Assembly (NCBI GenBank): GCA_016788635.1
Contig: JAEUSU010000006.1
Span: 100,918-164,917 of the forward strand
Origin: Flavobacteriales bacterium
Lineage (GTDB): Bacteria > Bacteroidota > Bacteroidia > Flavobacteriales_F > PHOS-HE28
Reading direction: 5' to 3'
DNA length: 64,000 nt
Position 1 is the first letter of the stretch, and every line of letters begins with the position of its first letter. Below the pieces are notes generated by a model that was not told the origin of the DNA, searched no databases, and saw only the letters and a program-made list of their open reading frames with translations. The translations under genes and the position numbers were made by a program. Of this stretch, positions 35,710-42,697 are shown piece after piece.

Positions 35710-36735
35710 ATGAAGAAGGTCATCGTTACCGGAGGGGCCGGTTTCATCGGCTCACACACTTGTGTGGAACTCGTGGCGGCGGGCTATGAGCCCGTGATCG
35801 TGGATGACCTGAGGAACAGTGAGGAGCGAGCCTTGGAGGGCATCGCGAAGATCACCGGCCGCGTGCCCTTGGGCTACCGGATCGATTGCAACGACGAGGG
35901 AGGCATGGAGCGCGTGTTCGCCGAGCATGCGCCCGTGCACGGCGTCATCCATTTCGCGGCGGACAAGGCCGTGGGGGAAAGCGTGGCCGACCCGCTGAAG
36001 TACTACCACAACAACATCGGTTCGCTCGCGATCCTGCTGCGCGTGATGGCGCGCCACGGCGTGAAGCGCATCGTCTTCAGTTCGTCGTGCACGGTGTACG
36101 GCCAGCCGGAGAAGATGCCCGTGACCGAGACCTCGCCGGACCGTAACGCCAGTTCGCCCTACGGCTACACCAAAGTGGTGTGCGAGCAGATGCTGCGCGA
36201 CCTGTCGCATGCCGACCCGCTTTTGAAAGCCGTGCTGCTTCGTTATTTCAACCCCATCGGTGCGCACCCCTCAGCGCACATCGGCGAGCTGCCACGGGGC
36301 GTGCCCACCAACCTGGTGCCCTATGTCACCCAGACGGCGGCGGGCCAGCGCGAGGTGCTCACCATCAACGGCAACGACTACCCCACGCCCGATGGCACTA
36401 ACGTGCGCGACTATATCCACGTGGTGGACCTGGCGCGCGCGCACGTCATGGCGCTGGACTGGATGGAGAAGCAAGCCGCCCCGCTGTGCGAGGTATTCAA
36501 CCTGGGCACCGGGAAGGGAAACAGCGTGCTGGAGGTGGTGAAGACCTTCGTGGAGGTGAACGGCGTGCCGGTGCCGCACCGCTTCGGCCCGCGCCGCGCC
36601 GGTGATGTGGTGAGCATCTGGGCCGATGTGCGCAAGAGCCGCGACGAGCTCGGATGGTCGTGCAAGCTCGATCTGAAGGACGCCCTGCGCGATGCGTGGC
36701 GGTGGCAGAAAGGGCTGGAACGTGCGGCGGGTTGA
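35710..36735 (+). CDS. galE: UDP-glucose 4-epimerase
   Basis: The 341-residue extended SDR has the NAD motif TGGAGFIGSH (residues 7-16), VIHFAADKAVGES, active-site SSSCTVYG, and the catalytic Tyr151-x-x-x-Lys155 in SPYGYTK. It also has RYFNPIGAHPSA and NGNDYPTPDGTNVRDYIHV, which are diagnostic for GalE rather than other sugar epimerases. It interconverts UDP-glucose and UDP-galactose for sugar catabolism and surface glycan building. Length and motifs are complete. It stands directly before the fucose/glycan region. Confidence 0.95.
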   Translation: MKKVIVTGGAGFIGSHTCVELVAAGYEPVIVDDLRNSEERALEGIAKITGRVPLGYRIDCNDEGGMERVFAEHAPVHGVIHFAADKAVGESVADPLKYYHNNIGSLAILLRVMARHGVKRIVFSSSCTVYGQPEKMPVTETSPDRNASSPYGYTKVVCEQMLRDLSHADPLLKAVLLRYFNPIGAHPSAHIGELPRGVPTNLVPYVTQTAAGQREVLTINGNDYPTPDGTNVRDYIHVVDLARAHVMALDWMEKQAAPLCEVFNLGTGKGNSVLEVVKTFVEVNGVPVPHRFGPRRAGDVVSIWADVRKSRDELGWSCKLDLKDALRDAWRWQKGLERAAG

Positions 36736-36736
36736 C

Positions 36737-36874
36737 GTTGCTTGTATATTCGAGAGCGTAAAGGACTGCTCGCCTGCCCTGTTGGATGTGGCTGCCTTGG
36801 CCGAAGGAACATACCTCGTTGCTGTGCGAACGCAAAGTGAAATGCTGGTTGAACGTGTGGTGGTCATCCGATGA
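36737..36874 (+). pseudogene. Orphan T9SS sorting-domain C-terminal fragment
   Basis: Right after the galE stop an open frame encodes FESVKDCSPALLDVAALAEG, then TYLVAVRTQSEMLVERVVVI and Arg-stop. This matches the last strands of a type A T9SS sorting domain (the usual form is LDVSALxxGxYxVxV with a final V-V-x-R). There is no cargo domain or signal peptide upstream. Its TGA overlaps the next ATG. It looks like the tail of a lost secreted-protein gene left by deletion or recombination. Confidence 0.5.
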
Positions 36875-38364
36875 GACTTGTCGCCGCATTCCTACTGCTC
36901 TTCTGGCTACTGGCCACGAATGTTTCCGCCCAGGTGGTGAAGCGCTGGAAGCGCAACTTGGATGATGCGGGCCATGCCAACGATATAGGCTCCGTACTTC
37001 TGCTTCAGGACACGACCTACACCTGCATTTCCCGTTCGAGCTTCGTTCAACCAGGGCGTCTACGGTGGTACCGGATCAGCAGCAATGGGTCCATCATTTC
37101 TTCAAGTGTCCTGGAGGATACCCTGTACACCTATGTCAGCGGCCTTGGCCATTCGCTGATGGATCGGCCCGATGGTTCTATATGGTATGCTGGCAGCAGA
37201 TTGCCCTTTGACGGTTCTGAACCGGATGGCATACTGTTCTGTTACACGGCCGCTGGAGATACGTGCTGGACCCGTGTCTTCGGCGGCACGGCCTTCGAGG
37301 TCTTTAACGGGGCAGCCACAGCGAGCGATGGAGGCGCGTTGTTGGTAGGTGCCCGGCACCTGACACAGACCGATATTTATGCCGTAAGGGTGGATACCAA
37401 CGGGGATAGCCTGTGGACACGCACTTATGGCGCGGCAGGCACCACGGAGTATGGCATGGGGGTGCGGCCCACCTTGGATAACGGTTTCATTGTAAGTGGC
37501 TACAAGGTGCTTGCCGGTAACAACTATGACATGTACGTGCTGAAGCTGGACAGCCTGGGCAACCAACAATGGCAGCACAACTACGGCAGCCCGTGGAGCG
37601 ATAATGCCGGCTTCGCCGAGCAACTACCTGATGGTCGCTTCGTGCTGGCAGGCGGCCAGAGACCATCCTCTACAGAGGCCGATAGGCCCGTATTTTATTT
37701 GTTGAATAGTGCTGGTGTTGAACTGTGGCATGTGCTACTGGATGACGGGCCCGAGTTCAGTGTGTTCTTCACGGTCCCGCTCCTTATGGCGGATGCTGGC
37801 TATGTGATAGCCGGAGGGAGCAGCATTGGGAGCCAGGAACAGGCCATGCTGGTGCGGCTGGATAGCGCAGGCTCTTTGGTCTGGCGCAGGCACTACACGA
37901 ACAACACCGTAACGGACCACTACTTCTACGACCTACGGCGCACGCTGGACGGGGGCTTCATCATGGCGGGCACGGCCTTCGCGACCCTGCCGGTAAGCCA
38001 GGATGCCTGGCTGGTGAAGGTGGACAGCTTCGGCTGCCTGGTACCCGGCTGCCAGGTGTTCGATGGCCTGCAGGAACAATTCACCGATCTGGGCGAAGCT
38101 CTCCAGGTCTATCCCAATCCGGCCCGGGACCATGTGCAGGTGCAAGTGGAATTGCCACCGGGCTTCGCCGTGCAGGGGCCCTTGCAAGTGGGCCTCGTTT
38201 CTGCGGACGGCCGGCTGGTCCAGCAACAGACCCTTGGCGCGCTCCCGCCCGGGCAGCAGGTGCTCCACACGCTGCCGCTCACGGGCCTTTCCGCCGGTCT
38301 CTACCACCTGCACTTGACCGATGGCAACCGCTGGCTGAGCGGAACCAGGTTGATCGTGGAGTAG
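36871..38364 (+). CDS. T9SS-exported repeat protein
   Basis: The 497-residue product has a signal peptide (MRLVAAFLLLFWLLATNVSAQ). About six copies of a beta-propeller-like repeat follow, with the recurring pattern ExxxGxxxTxDGGxLVxG, x-DxxxVxxDxxGxxxWxxxYG. The C-terminal sorting domain begins LQVYPNPARDHVQV and ends LSGTRLIVE. The repeats resemble those in surface proteins with bulk binding roles; no catalytic residues were seen. The start overlaps the stop of the orphan sorting-domain fragment. Confidence 0.75.
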   Translation: MRLVAAFLLLFWLLATNVSAQVVKRWKRNLDDAGHANDIGSVLLLQDTTYTCISRSSFVQPGRLRWYRISSNGSIISSSVLEDTLYTYVSGLGHSLMDRPDGSIWYAGSRLPFDGSEPDGILFCYTAAGDTCWTRVFGGTAFEVFNGAATASDGGALLVGARHLTQTDIYAVRVDTNGDSLWTRTYGAAGTTEYGMGVRPTLDNGFIVSGYKVLAGNNYDMYVLKLDSLGNQQWQHNYGSPWSDNAGFAEQLPDGRFVLAGGQRPSSTEADRPVFYLLNSAGVELWHVLLDDGPEFSVFFTVPLLMADAGYVIAGGSSIGSQEQAMLVRLDSAGSLVWRRHYTNNTVTDHYFYDLRRTLDGGFIMAGTAFATLPVSQDAWLVKVDSFGCLVPGCQVFDGLQEQFTDLGEALQVYPNPARDHVQVQVELPPGFAVQGPLQVGLVSADGRLVQQQTLGALPPGQQVLHTLPLTGLSAGLYHLHLTDGNRWLSGTRLIVE

Positions 38365-38388
38365 ACGGCGCGCATGTGCCATGCCTGC

Positions 38389-38396
38389 TAACTTTC
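38389..38396 (+). promoter_or_regulatory. -7 box with 4-nt spacing to a short coupling frame
   Basis: TAACTTTC matches 7 of 8 consensus positions and ends 4 nt before GTG 38401. Confidence 0.4.
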
Positions 38397-38400
38397 CCGA

Positions 38401-38487
38401 GTGTTACTTACCGATCGCCTCGGTGCAGTGTGCGCGAAGATGATCTTGGGACAGCTTGGGATGCTGCGGCAGCAGATGAACAAATGA
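38401..38487 (+). CDS. Putative 28-residue leader/coupling peptide ahead of fucosidase
   Basis: GTG 38401 follows the -7-like box at the 4-nt spacing seen elsewhere. It opens 28 codons (LLTDRLGAVCAKMILG and so on) that stop at TGA 38485-38487, overlapping the fucosidase ATG 38484 as ATGA. No similarity was recognised. It could couple fucosidase translation, or be a chance frame. Confidence 0.3.
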   Translation: MLLTDRLGAVCAKMILGQLGMLRQQMNK

Positions 38488-39881
38488 TCGGCATCCGGTA
38501 CCCGCGCACTCGTAGTTGGGCATTCGCAACGAGCGTGTGCGCCGCTTTTCTGGCAAGCGGGCAGGACACCACGCGCACCGACCTACGCTGGTTCCAGGAC
38601 GCCAAGCTGGGCATCTTCATCCACTGGGGTATTTACAGCGTGCAGGGCGTGGATGAGAGCTGGGCCTTCTACAACAAGAAGATGACCCACGCCGACTACA
38701 TGAAGCAGCTCGGTGGCTTCACGGCGAAGAACTACGACCCATCGGCATGGGCCGATCTGATCCAGCGCAGCGGTGCGAAGTATGCGGTGATCACCACCAA
38801 GCACCATGATGGTGTGGCGATGTGGGATGCACGATCGGACATGCGTACTGGGGCCGTTCCGGTCCGTCTTGGCGATGTGTCTTACTGGTTGGATGGCTTC
38901 CGATCACCGAATTCGATAGTAAATGGGTCTCCTGTGAAACACGACCTTATTGTTCCTCTTTTCGCCAATATGCGAGACCGTGGGGTCAAATGCGGGGCAT
39001 ACTTCTCACTGATCGACTGGTCTCGTGAAGACTATCCCAGAGTCACAAAGGATAGCACGCGATATAGGATCAAAGATGATCCCGCCCGCTGGCAGAGTTT
39101 CCGCACCTACTACCAAGGCCAGGTCACCGAGATCGCCACGCAACTGAAGCCCGACCTCTGGTGGTTCGATGGCGATTGGGAGCACAGTGCCGAGGAGTGG
39201 GAGGCCGCCAAGGTGCGCGCCATGATCCTGGAAAAGAACCCCAAGGCCATCATCAACGGCCGGCTCGCTGGTTTCGGCGATTACGCCACACCGGAGCAGA
39301 ACATCCCGATCGAAACACCGAAGGCGCCCGCATGGGAATTGTGCATGACGCTGGGTGAACAATGGGGCTGGCAGCCTTACGACACCAACTACAAGAGCAC
39401 CCGTGACCTCATCCACATCTTCGCCGATGTGATCGGCCATGGCGGCAACTTGTTGCTGGGCATCGGGCCCAAGGAGGATGGTACCTTCACGCCGGGACAG
39501 GTCTCCCGCCTCGAAGATCTGGGACAGTGGACCAGCAAGCACGCCGAGGCCATCTACGGCACCCGCGCAGGGCTTCCGAACGGCCACTTCTTTGGCCCCA
39601 CGACACTTTCACCCGACAGCACCACGCTCTACCTCTTCCTGGCCAACGGCATGCGCGGCAGTGTGGAGATCAAGGGGCTCGACAACAAGATCCTCTCAGC
39701 GGAAGTCGTTGGGCCCGGCATGGCACTCACGCATCGTGTCGTGGGCAAGATCAGCTGGAGCAAAGTGCCGGGGCTGGTCTTCATCGATGTGCCGGAGGAG
39801 CAGTGCGATGAGTGGATGACGGTGGTGAAGGTGAAGCTGGATGGCCCGGTGAAGCTGTACCGTGGCGAGGGCGGCTACTGA
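38484..39881 (+). CDS. GH29 alpha-L-fucosidase (1)
   Basis: The 465-residue protein has a signal peptide (about 1-27) and the GH29 catalytic barrel. Motifs in order are WFQDAKLGIFIHWGIYSV, ITTKHHDGVAMWD and PDLWWFDGDWEHS, where Asp229 is the expected nucleophile. A smaller beta domain closes the protein. It should release L-fucose from oligosaccharides outside the cytoplasm. Codon use between about 38830 and 39075 is more AT-rich than in the rest of the gene, suggesting a mosaic segment. Upstream in-frame codons to 38376 are not a signal peptide, so this ATG is chosen. Confidence 0.9.
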   Translation: MIGIRYPRTRSWAFATSVCAAFLASGQDTTRTDLRWFQDAKLGIFIHWGIYSVQGVDESWAFYNKKMTHADYMKQLGGFTAKNYDPSAWADLIQRSGAKYAVITTKHHDGVAMWDARSDMRTGAVPVRLGDVSYWLDGFRSPNSIVNGSPVKHDLIVPLFANMRDRGVKCGAYFSLIDWSREDYPRVTKDSTRYRIKDDPARWQSFRTYYQGQVTEIATQLKPDLWWFDGDWEHSAEEWEAAKVRAMILEKNPKAIINGRLAGFGDYATPEQNIPIETPKAPAWELCMTLGEQWGWQPYDTNYKSTRDLIHIFADVIGHGGNLLLGIGPKEDGTFTPGQVSRLEDLGQWTSKHAEAIYGTRAGLPNGHFFGPTTLSPDSTTLYLFLANGMRGSVEIKGLDNKILSAEVVGPGMALTHRVVGKISWSKVPGLVFIDVPEEQCDEWMTVVKVKLDGPVKLYRGEGGY

Positions 39882-39890
39882 GGGCAGCGA

Positions 39891-40220
39891 TCAGGGTGCG
39901 TGCCAGTCGAAGATAATGTGCATCAGCACCCATTTCTCACCCGGCTTCGCGAAGGGCAGCCGTTGCTGAAGGCGGTCCATCAGTTGCTCCCATTCCTGCA
40001 CGCGTGGTGGAAGCGGCACACCACCACCATCGGTAGCGGCGCCCGTGGTGCTCTCCACGGTCATGAACAAGCGGTTCCCCGCGCGGTGGATGGTGCAACG
40101 GTTGATGCCGCTCTGCCGCAGGTGCTCCAACACTTCGGGCCATACACGCTGATGCCATGCATCGTATTCGGCGATGAGCGCGGCATCGTCCTTCAGGTCG
40201 AGGGCATAGTGGCGGATCAT
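39891..40220 (-). CDS. RhaM-like (COG3254) sugar mutarotase
   Basis: The 109-residue protein matches the L-rhamnose/L-fucose mutarotase family: IRHYALDLKDDAALIAEYDAWH, then VWPEVLEHLRQSGINRCTIHR and EWEQLMDRLQQRLP. Family members convert alpha and beta anomers of 6-deoxy sugars. The nearby fucosidases and FucP genes favour L-fucose here. The ATG overlaps the stop of the upstream transporter gene by 4 nt. Extension to 40841 is rejected, as it runs through the transporter in another frame. Confidence 0.88.
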   Translation of the reverse strand: MIRHYALDLKDDAALIAEYDAWHQRVWPEVLEHLRQSGINRCTIHRAGNRLFMTVESTTGAATDGGGVPLPPRVQEWEQLMDRLQQRLPFAKPGEKWVLMHIIFDWHAP

Positions 40221-41443
40221 GCGATGAGGTACTTGGCCCGCCGTGCGAACAGCAGCACCGCGAGGAAACAGCCAAGCGGCACCAGGTAGGCCAGCTGGAT
40301 GCCATGCCGGTCGCTGATGGCGCCCATGATGGGTGGAATGATGGCGCCCCCGGCGATGCTCATCACCAGCAGGGAGCTGCCCCATTTCGTGCGGCCACCC
40401 AGGCCTTCGATGCCCAGCGAGAAGATGGTGGGGAACATGATGCTCATGAACAGTTGCAGCGCGATGAGAACGGCCACGGCCGCCATGCCACCGCCGAACA
40501 CGGCCACCCCGGTGAGTACTGCTGCAACGACCGCGCTCGCGCCGAGCAGGGTGGTGGCATGCATGTGGTGCAACAGGGCGGTACCGATGAAGCGGCCGGC
40601 CATAAAGAGCAGGAGCCCGATGCTCAAGAGGTACGCGGCGTCCTGCTCGCCGATCGCAGCGGTCCCTCCCGCGAAACGGATGAAGAAGCTCGCCACGCCC
40701 ACCTGTGCGCCCACATAGCAGAACTGTGCGGCCACGGCACTCCAGAGCCGGCGCATGGAACGGGGCCTGGCGCTTTCGTCGCTGGCCGCATGTGACCGGA
40801 TCTCCGGCAAGGGCACACGCAGGAAAAGGATGGCGGCGCACAGCACCACCAGTGCGATGATGAGATACGGGACGCGCACTGCGAGCGCCTCCTGCGCCAG
40901 GAACAGGTCGAGAGCGGCCGGTGTCATGGCGTTGAGCACGTCCTCACCCGGGGCGGCTTCGCTCAGTATGAAGCGACCGCCGAAGAACGCGGCCAGCGCG
41001 GCGCCCAGCCCATTGAAGGCCTGCGCGAAGTTGAGCCGCCGGTGTGCGGTGGAGGGCTCGCCGAGGGCGGTGATGTAGGGATTGGCCGCTGTTTCAAGGA
41101 AGGTGAGACCGCTGGCGATGATGAAGAGCGCGCCGAGGAAGAAGGGATAGGAGCGCAGGGTGGCGGCGGGCCAGAAGAGGGCGGCGCCGATGGCGAAGAG
41201 CAGGAGCCCGCCCACGATGCCGCTGCGGTAACCGAAGCGGGTCATCAACGCACCGGCGGGCAGGGCCATCACGAAGTAGGCGATGAAGAACGCCGAATCG
41301 ACCAGCGCGGAGCGCATATCGTTGAGCTGCAGGGCCCTCCGCAGGTGCGGGATGAGGATGGGATTGAGGTTGTGCGCCAGCGCCCACAGGAAGAACAGTC
41401 CGGTGACCAGGATGAGGGCGATGCGTGTGCCGCGGGGCTCCAT
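40217..41443 (-). CDS. FucP-like sugar:proton symporter (1)
   Basis: The 408-residue MFS protein has 12 predicted membrane segments. It has FucP/GluP-like features: FFLWALAHNLNPILIPHLRRALQL at the start, FLETAANPYITALG in helix 4 and MFPTIFSLGIEGLGGRTKWGSSLLVMSIAGGA late in the protein. It is likely an L-fucose or related sugar importer. It is co-directional and overlapping with the mutarotase gene, while a second FucP-like gene lies at 46250. Confidence 0.88.
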   Translation of the reverse strand: MEPRGTRIALILVTGLFFLWALAHNLNPILIPHLRRALQLNDMRSALVDSAFFIAYFVMALPAGALMTRFGYRSGIVGGLLLFAIGAALFWPAATLRSYPFFLGALFIIASGLTFLETAANPYITALGEPSTAHRRLNFAQAFNGLGAALAAFFGGRFILSEAAPGEDVLNAMTPAALDLFLAQEALAVRVPYLIIALVVLCAAILFLRVPLPEIRSHAASDESARPRSMRRLWSAVAAQFCYVGAQVGVASFFIRFAGGTAAIGEQDAAYLLSIGLLLFMAGRFIGTALLHHMHATTLLGASAVVAAVLTGVAVFGGGMAAVAVLIALQLFMSIMFPTIFSLGIEGLGGRTKWGSSLLVMSIAGGAIIPPIMGAISDRHGIQLAYLVPLGCFLAVLLFARRAKYLIA

Positions 41444-41445
41444 GC

Positions 41446-42585
41446 TCACAGGTCGTTGCGGCGGATCTTCAGGCGCAGCGCTTCGGGTATCGCGGTCGTG
41501 GCGACCAGCACGAGGTATCCACCGCCACCCGCACCGCTGAGCTTCCAGCCCAGTGCGTGAGGGCGGAATTCCTCGATGCGCTGCCGGATGGCCGCATCCA
41601 CCATGTGTGGGAACATGGCCACCTGGGCTTCGAAGGAGGCGCGCATCGCGGACCCGAATGCCACCGCATCTTTTTGTTGAATGGCATTCCAACAGGCCTC
41701 GGCAGCATCGGCGAGGGCTTTCGCACCAGCGGCATCCACGCGGGTGTCCTGGAGCACACTGTACCCATCGCTACGCGGACCGAGCGGCACCAGCTGGAGG
41801 TGATCCTCGATGAAGCGCAGCACGTCCTCGCGGTGCTCCTCTTCAATGTGCTCAGGCCAGTAACCGCCGTTGTAATGCAGCCGGTTGGCACCGGGATACA
41901 CGATGCCGATGCTATCCTGCGATCCGCTCACTTCCACGGTGCCGGGCGGGTTCTCCGCGCTGAAGAGCAGGCGTGCCTGTTGTTCCCGATCGCCATGTGG
42001 CAGGTGGGTGCGCCATAGGGCAATGGCCTTCTCGCGTGTGCTGCTACTCATCCCACTGCGCGTACTGAAGTCGTGCGTGGGTTCCAGGCTGATGGTGATG
42101 ACGCTGCCGGGATGATGCTTGGAAACGAAGGGCTGGTCCAGCCAGCCGCCGGCGAGATCCAGACGGTAGGGGATGGTGCAGGCTTCGCGCAGGGCAGTGG
42201 TGCTGCGCGGAGAAAGTCCTGTGTGCGGCGTGCGCTCCAACACCACATAGCGGACCCCTTTGACACGGCAGAGGTCCGCCTTCGCCTCGGAATGACCGTC
42301 ACGGTTCACCACCAGGAAGTCGGGCCGAACCTGCTCGAGCTCCGGAAGGAAATCCAGGATGCCGCTGCCCGAGCCGATGTGCACGGCATGCACACAGGCG
42401 AGCGCCTCGAGCATGTATTTGCGCTCCCGTTCATCATTCACGGGCCACCGGCCCTTGATGCCGTGCACGGTGCGGTCGCCGCCGATGCACACGTGTAGCT
42501 CGCCATATTCCGCGGCGCTGCGCAGAAAGGCCACGTGCCCGCTGTGCAGCAGGTCGAAGCAACCGGAGACGAGGACACGGGGCAT
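41446..42585 (-). CDS. Nucleotidyltransferase-GHMP kinase fusion
   Basis: The 379-residue protein has an N-terminal cytidylyltransferase-like domain (1-133): VSGCFDLLHSGH with the H-x-G-H motif at 14-17, and a diverged GLSPRSTTALRE where ISSTxIR is usual. It is fused to a GHMP kinase-like domain from about residue 137 (PYRLDLAGGWLDQP; motif 2 SGMSSSTREKAI; motif 3 LSGAGGGGYLVLV). Such an enzyme could phosphorylate a sugar and activate it to a nucleotide sugar. In this locus fucose is the obvious candidate, but this domain order differs from Bacteroides Fkp. Its ATG follows a TAAACTTG box by 4 nt. Confidence 0.75.
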   Translation of the reverse strand: MPRVLVSGCFDLLHSGHVAFLRSAAEYGELHVCIGGDRTVHGIKGRWPVNDERERKYMLEALACVHAVHIGSGSGILDFLPELEQVRPDFLVVNRDGHSEAKADLCRVKGVRYVVLERTPHTGLSPRSTTALREACTIPYRLDLAGGWLDQPFVSKHHPGSVITISLEPTHDFSTRSGMSSSTREKAIALWRTHLPHGDREQQARLLFSAENPPGTVEVSGSQDSIGIVYPGANRLHYNGGYWPEHIEEEHREDVLRFIEDHLQLVPLGPRSDGYSVLQDTRVDAAGAKALADAAEACWNAIQQKDAVAFGSAMRASFEAQVAMFPHMVDAAIRQRIEEFRPHALGWKLSGAGGGGYLVLVATTAIPEALRLKIRRNDL

Positions 42586-42589
42586 GCCG

Positions 42590-42597
42590 CAAGTTTA
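42590..42597 (-). promoter_or_regulatory. -7 box with 4-nt spacing to the fusion-kinase ATG
   Basis: TAAACTTG on the minus strand matches 7 of 8 consensus positions and ends 4 nt before the ATG at 42585. Confidence 0.45.
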
Positions 42598-42612
42598 TCG
42601 GAAAGGAGGTGG

Positions 42613-42693
42613 TTCACCGCAGAGTCGCGCAGACCGTTGAGTAGATCAGCAACGCGCTCGGCGCTCTCTGCGTCCCAGCGCCTCTGCGGTGAA
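42613..42693. repeat. Intergenic inverted repeat (12-bp perfect arms)
   Basis: TTCACCGCAGAG (42613-42624) and CTCTGCGGTGAA (42682-42693) are perfect inverted copies with a 57-nt centre. This resembles a CACCGCAGAG-type repeat seen between genes in many bacteria. It fills most of the gap between the DUF4838 gene and the fusion-kinase gene. Confidence 0.65.
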
Positions 42694-42697
42694 TGAG

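Noticed and set aside
40221..40841. Extension of the mutarotase frame
   Set aside because: It is antisense-like residue content inside the transporter gene; the mutarotase family starts at the ATG at 40220.
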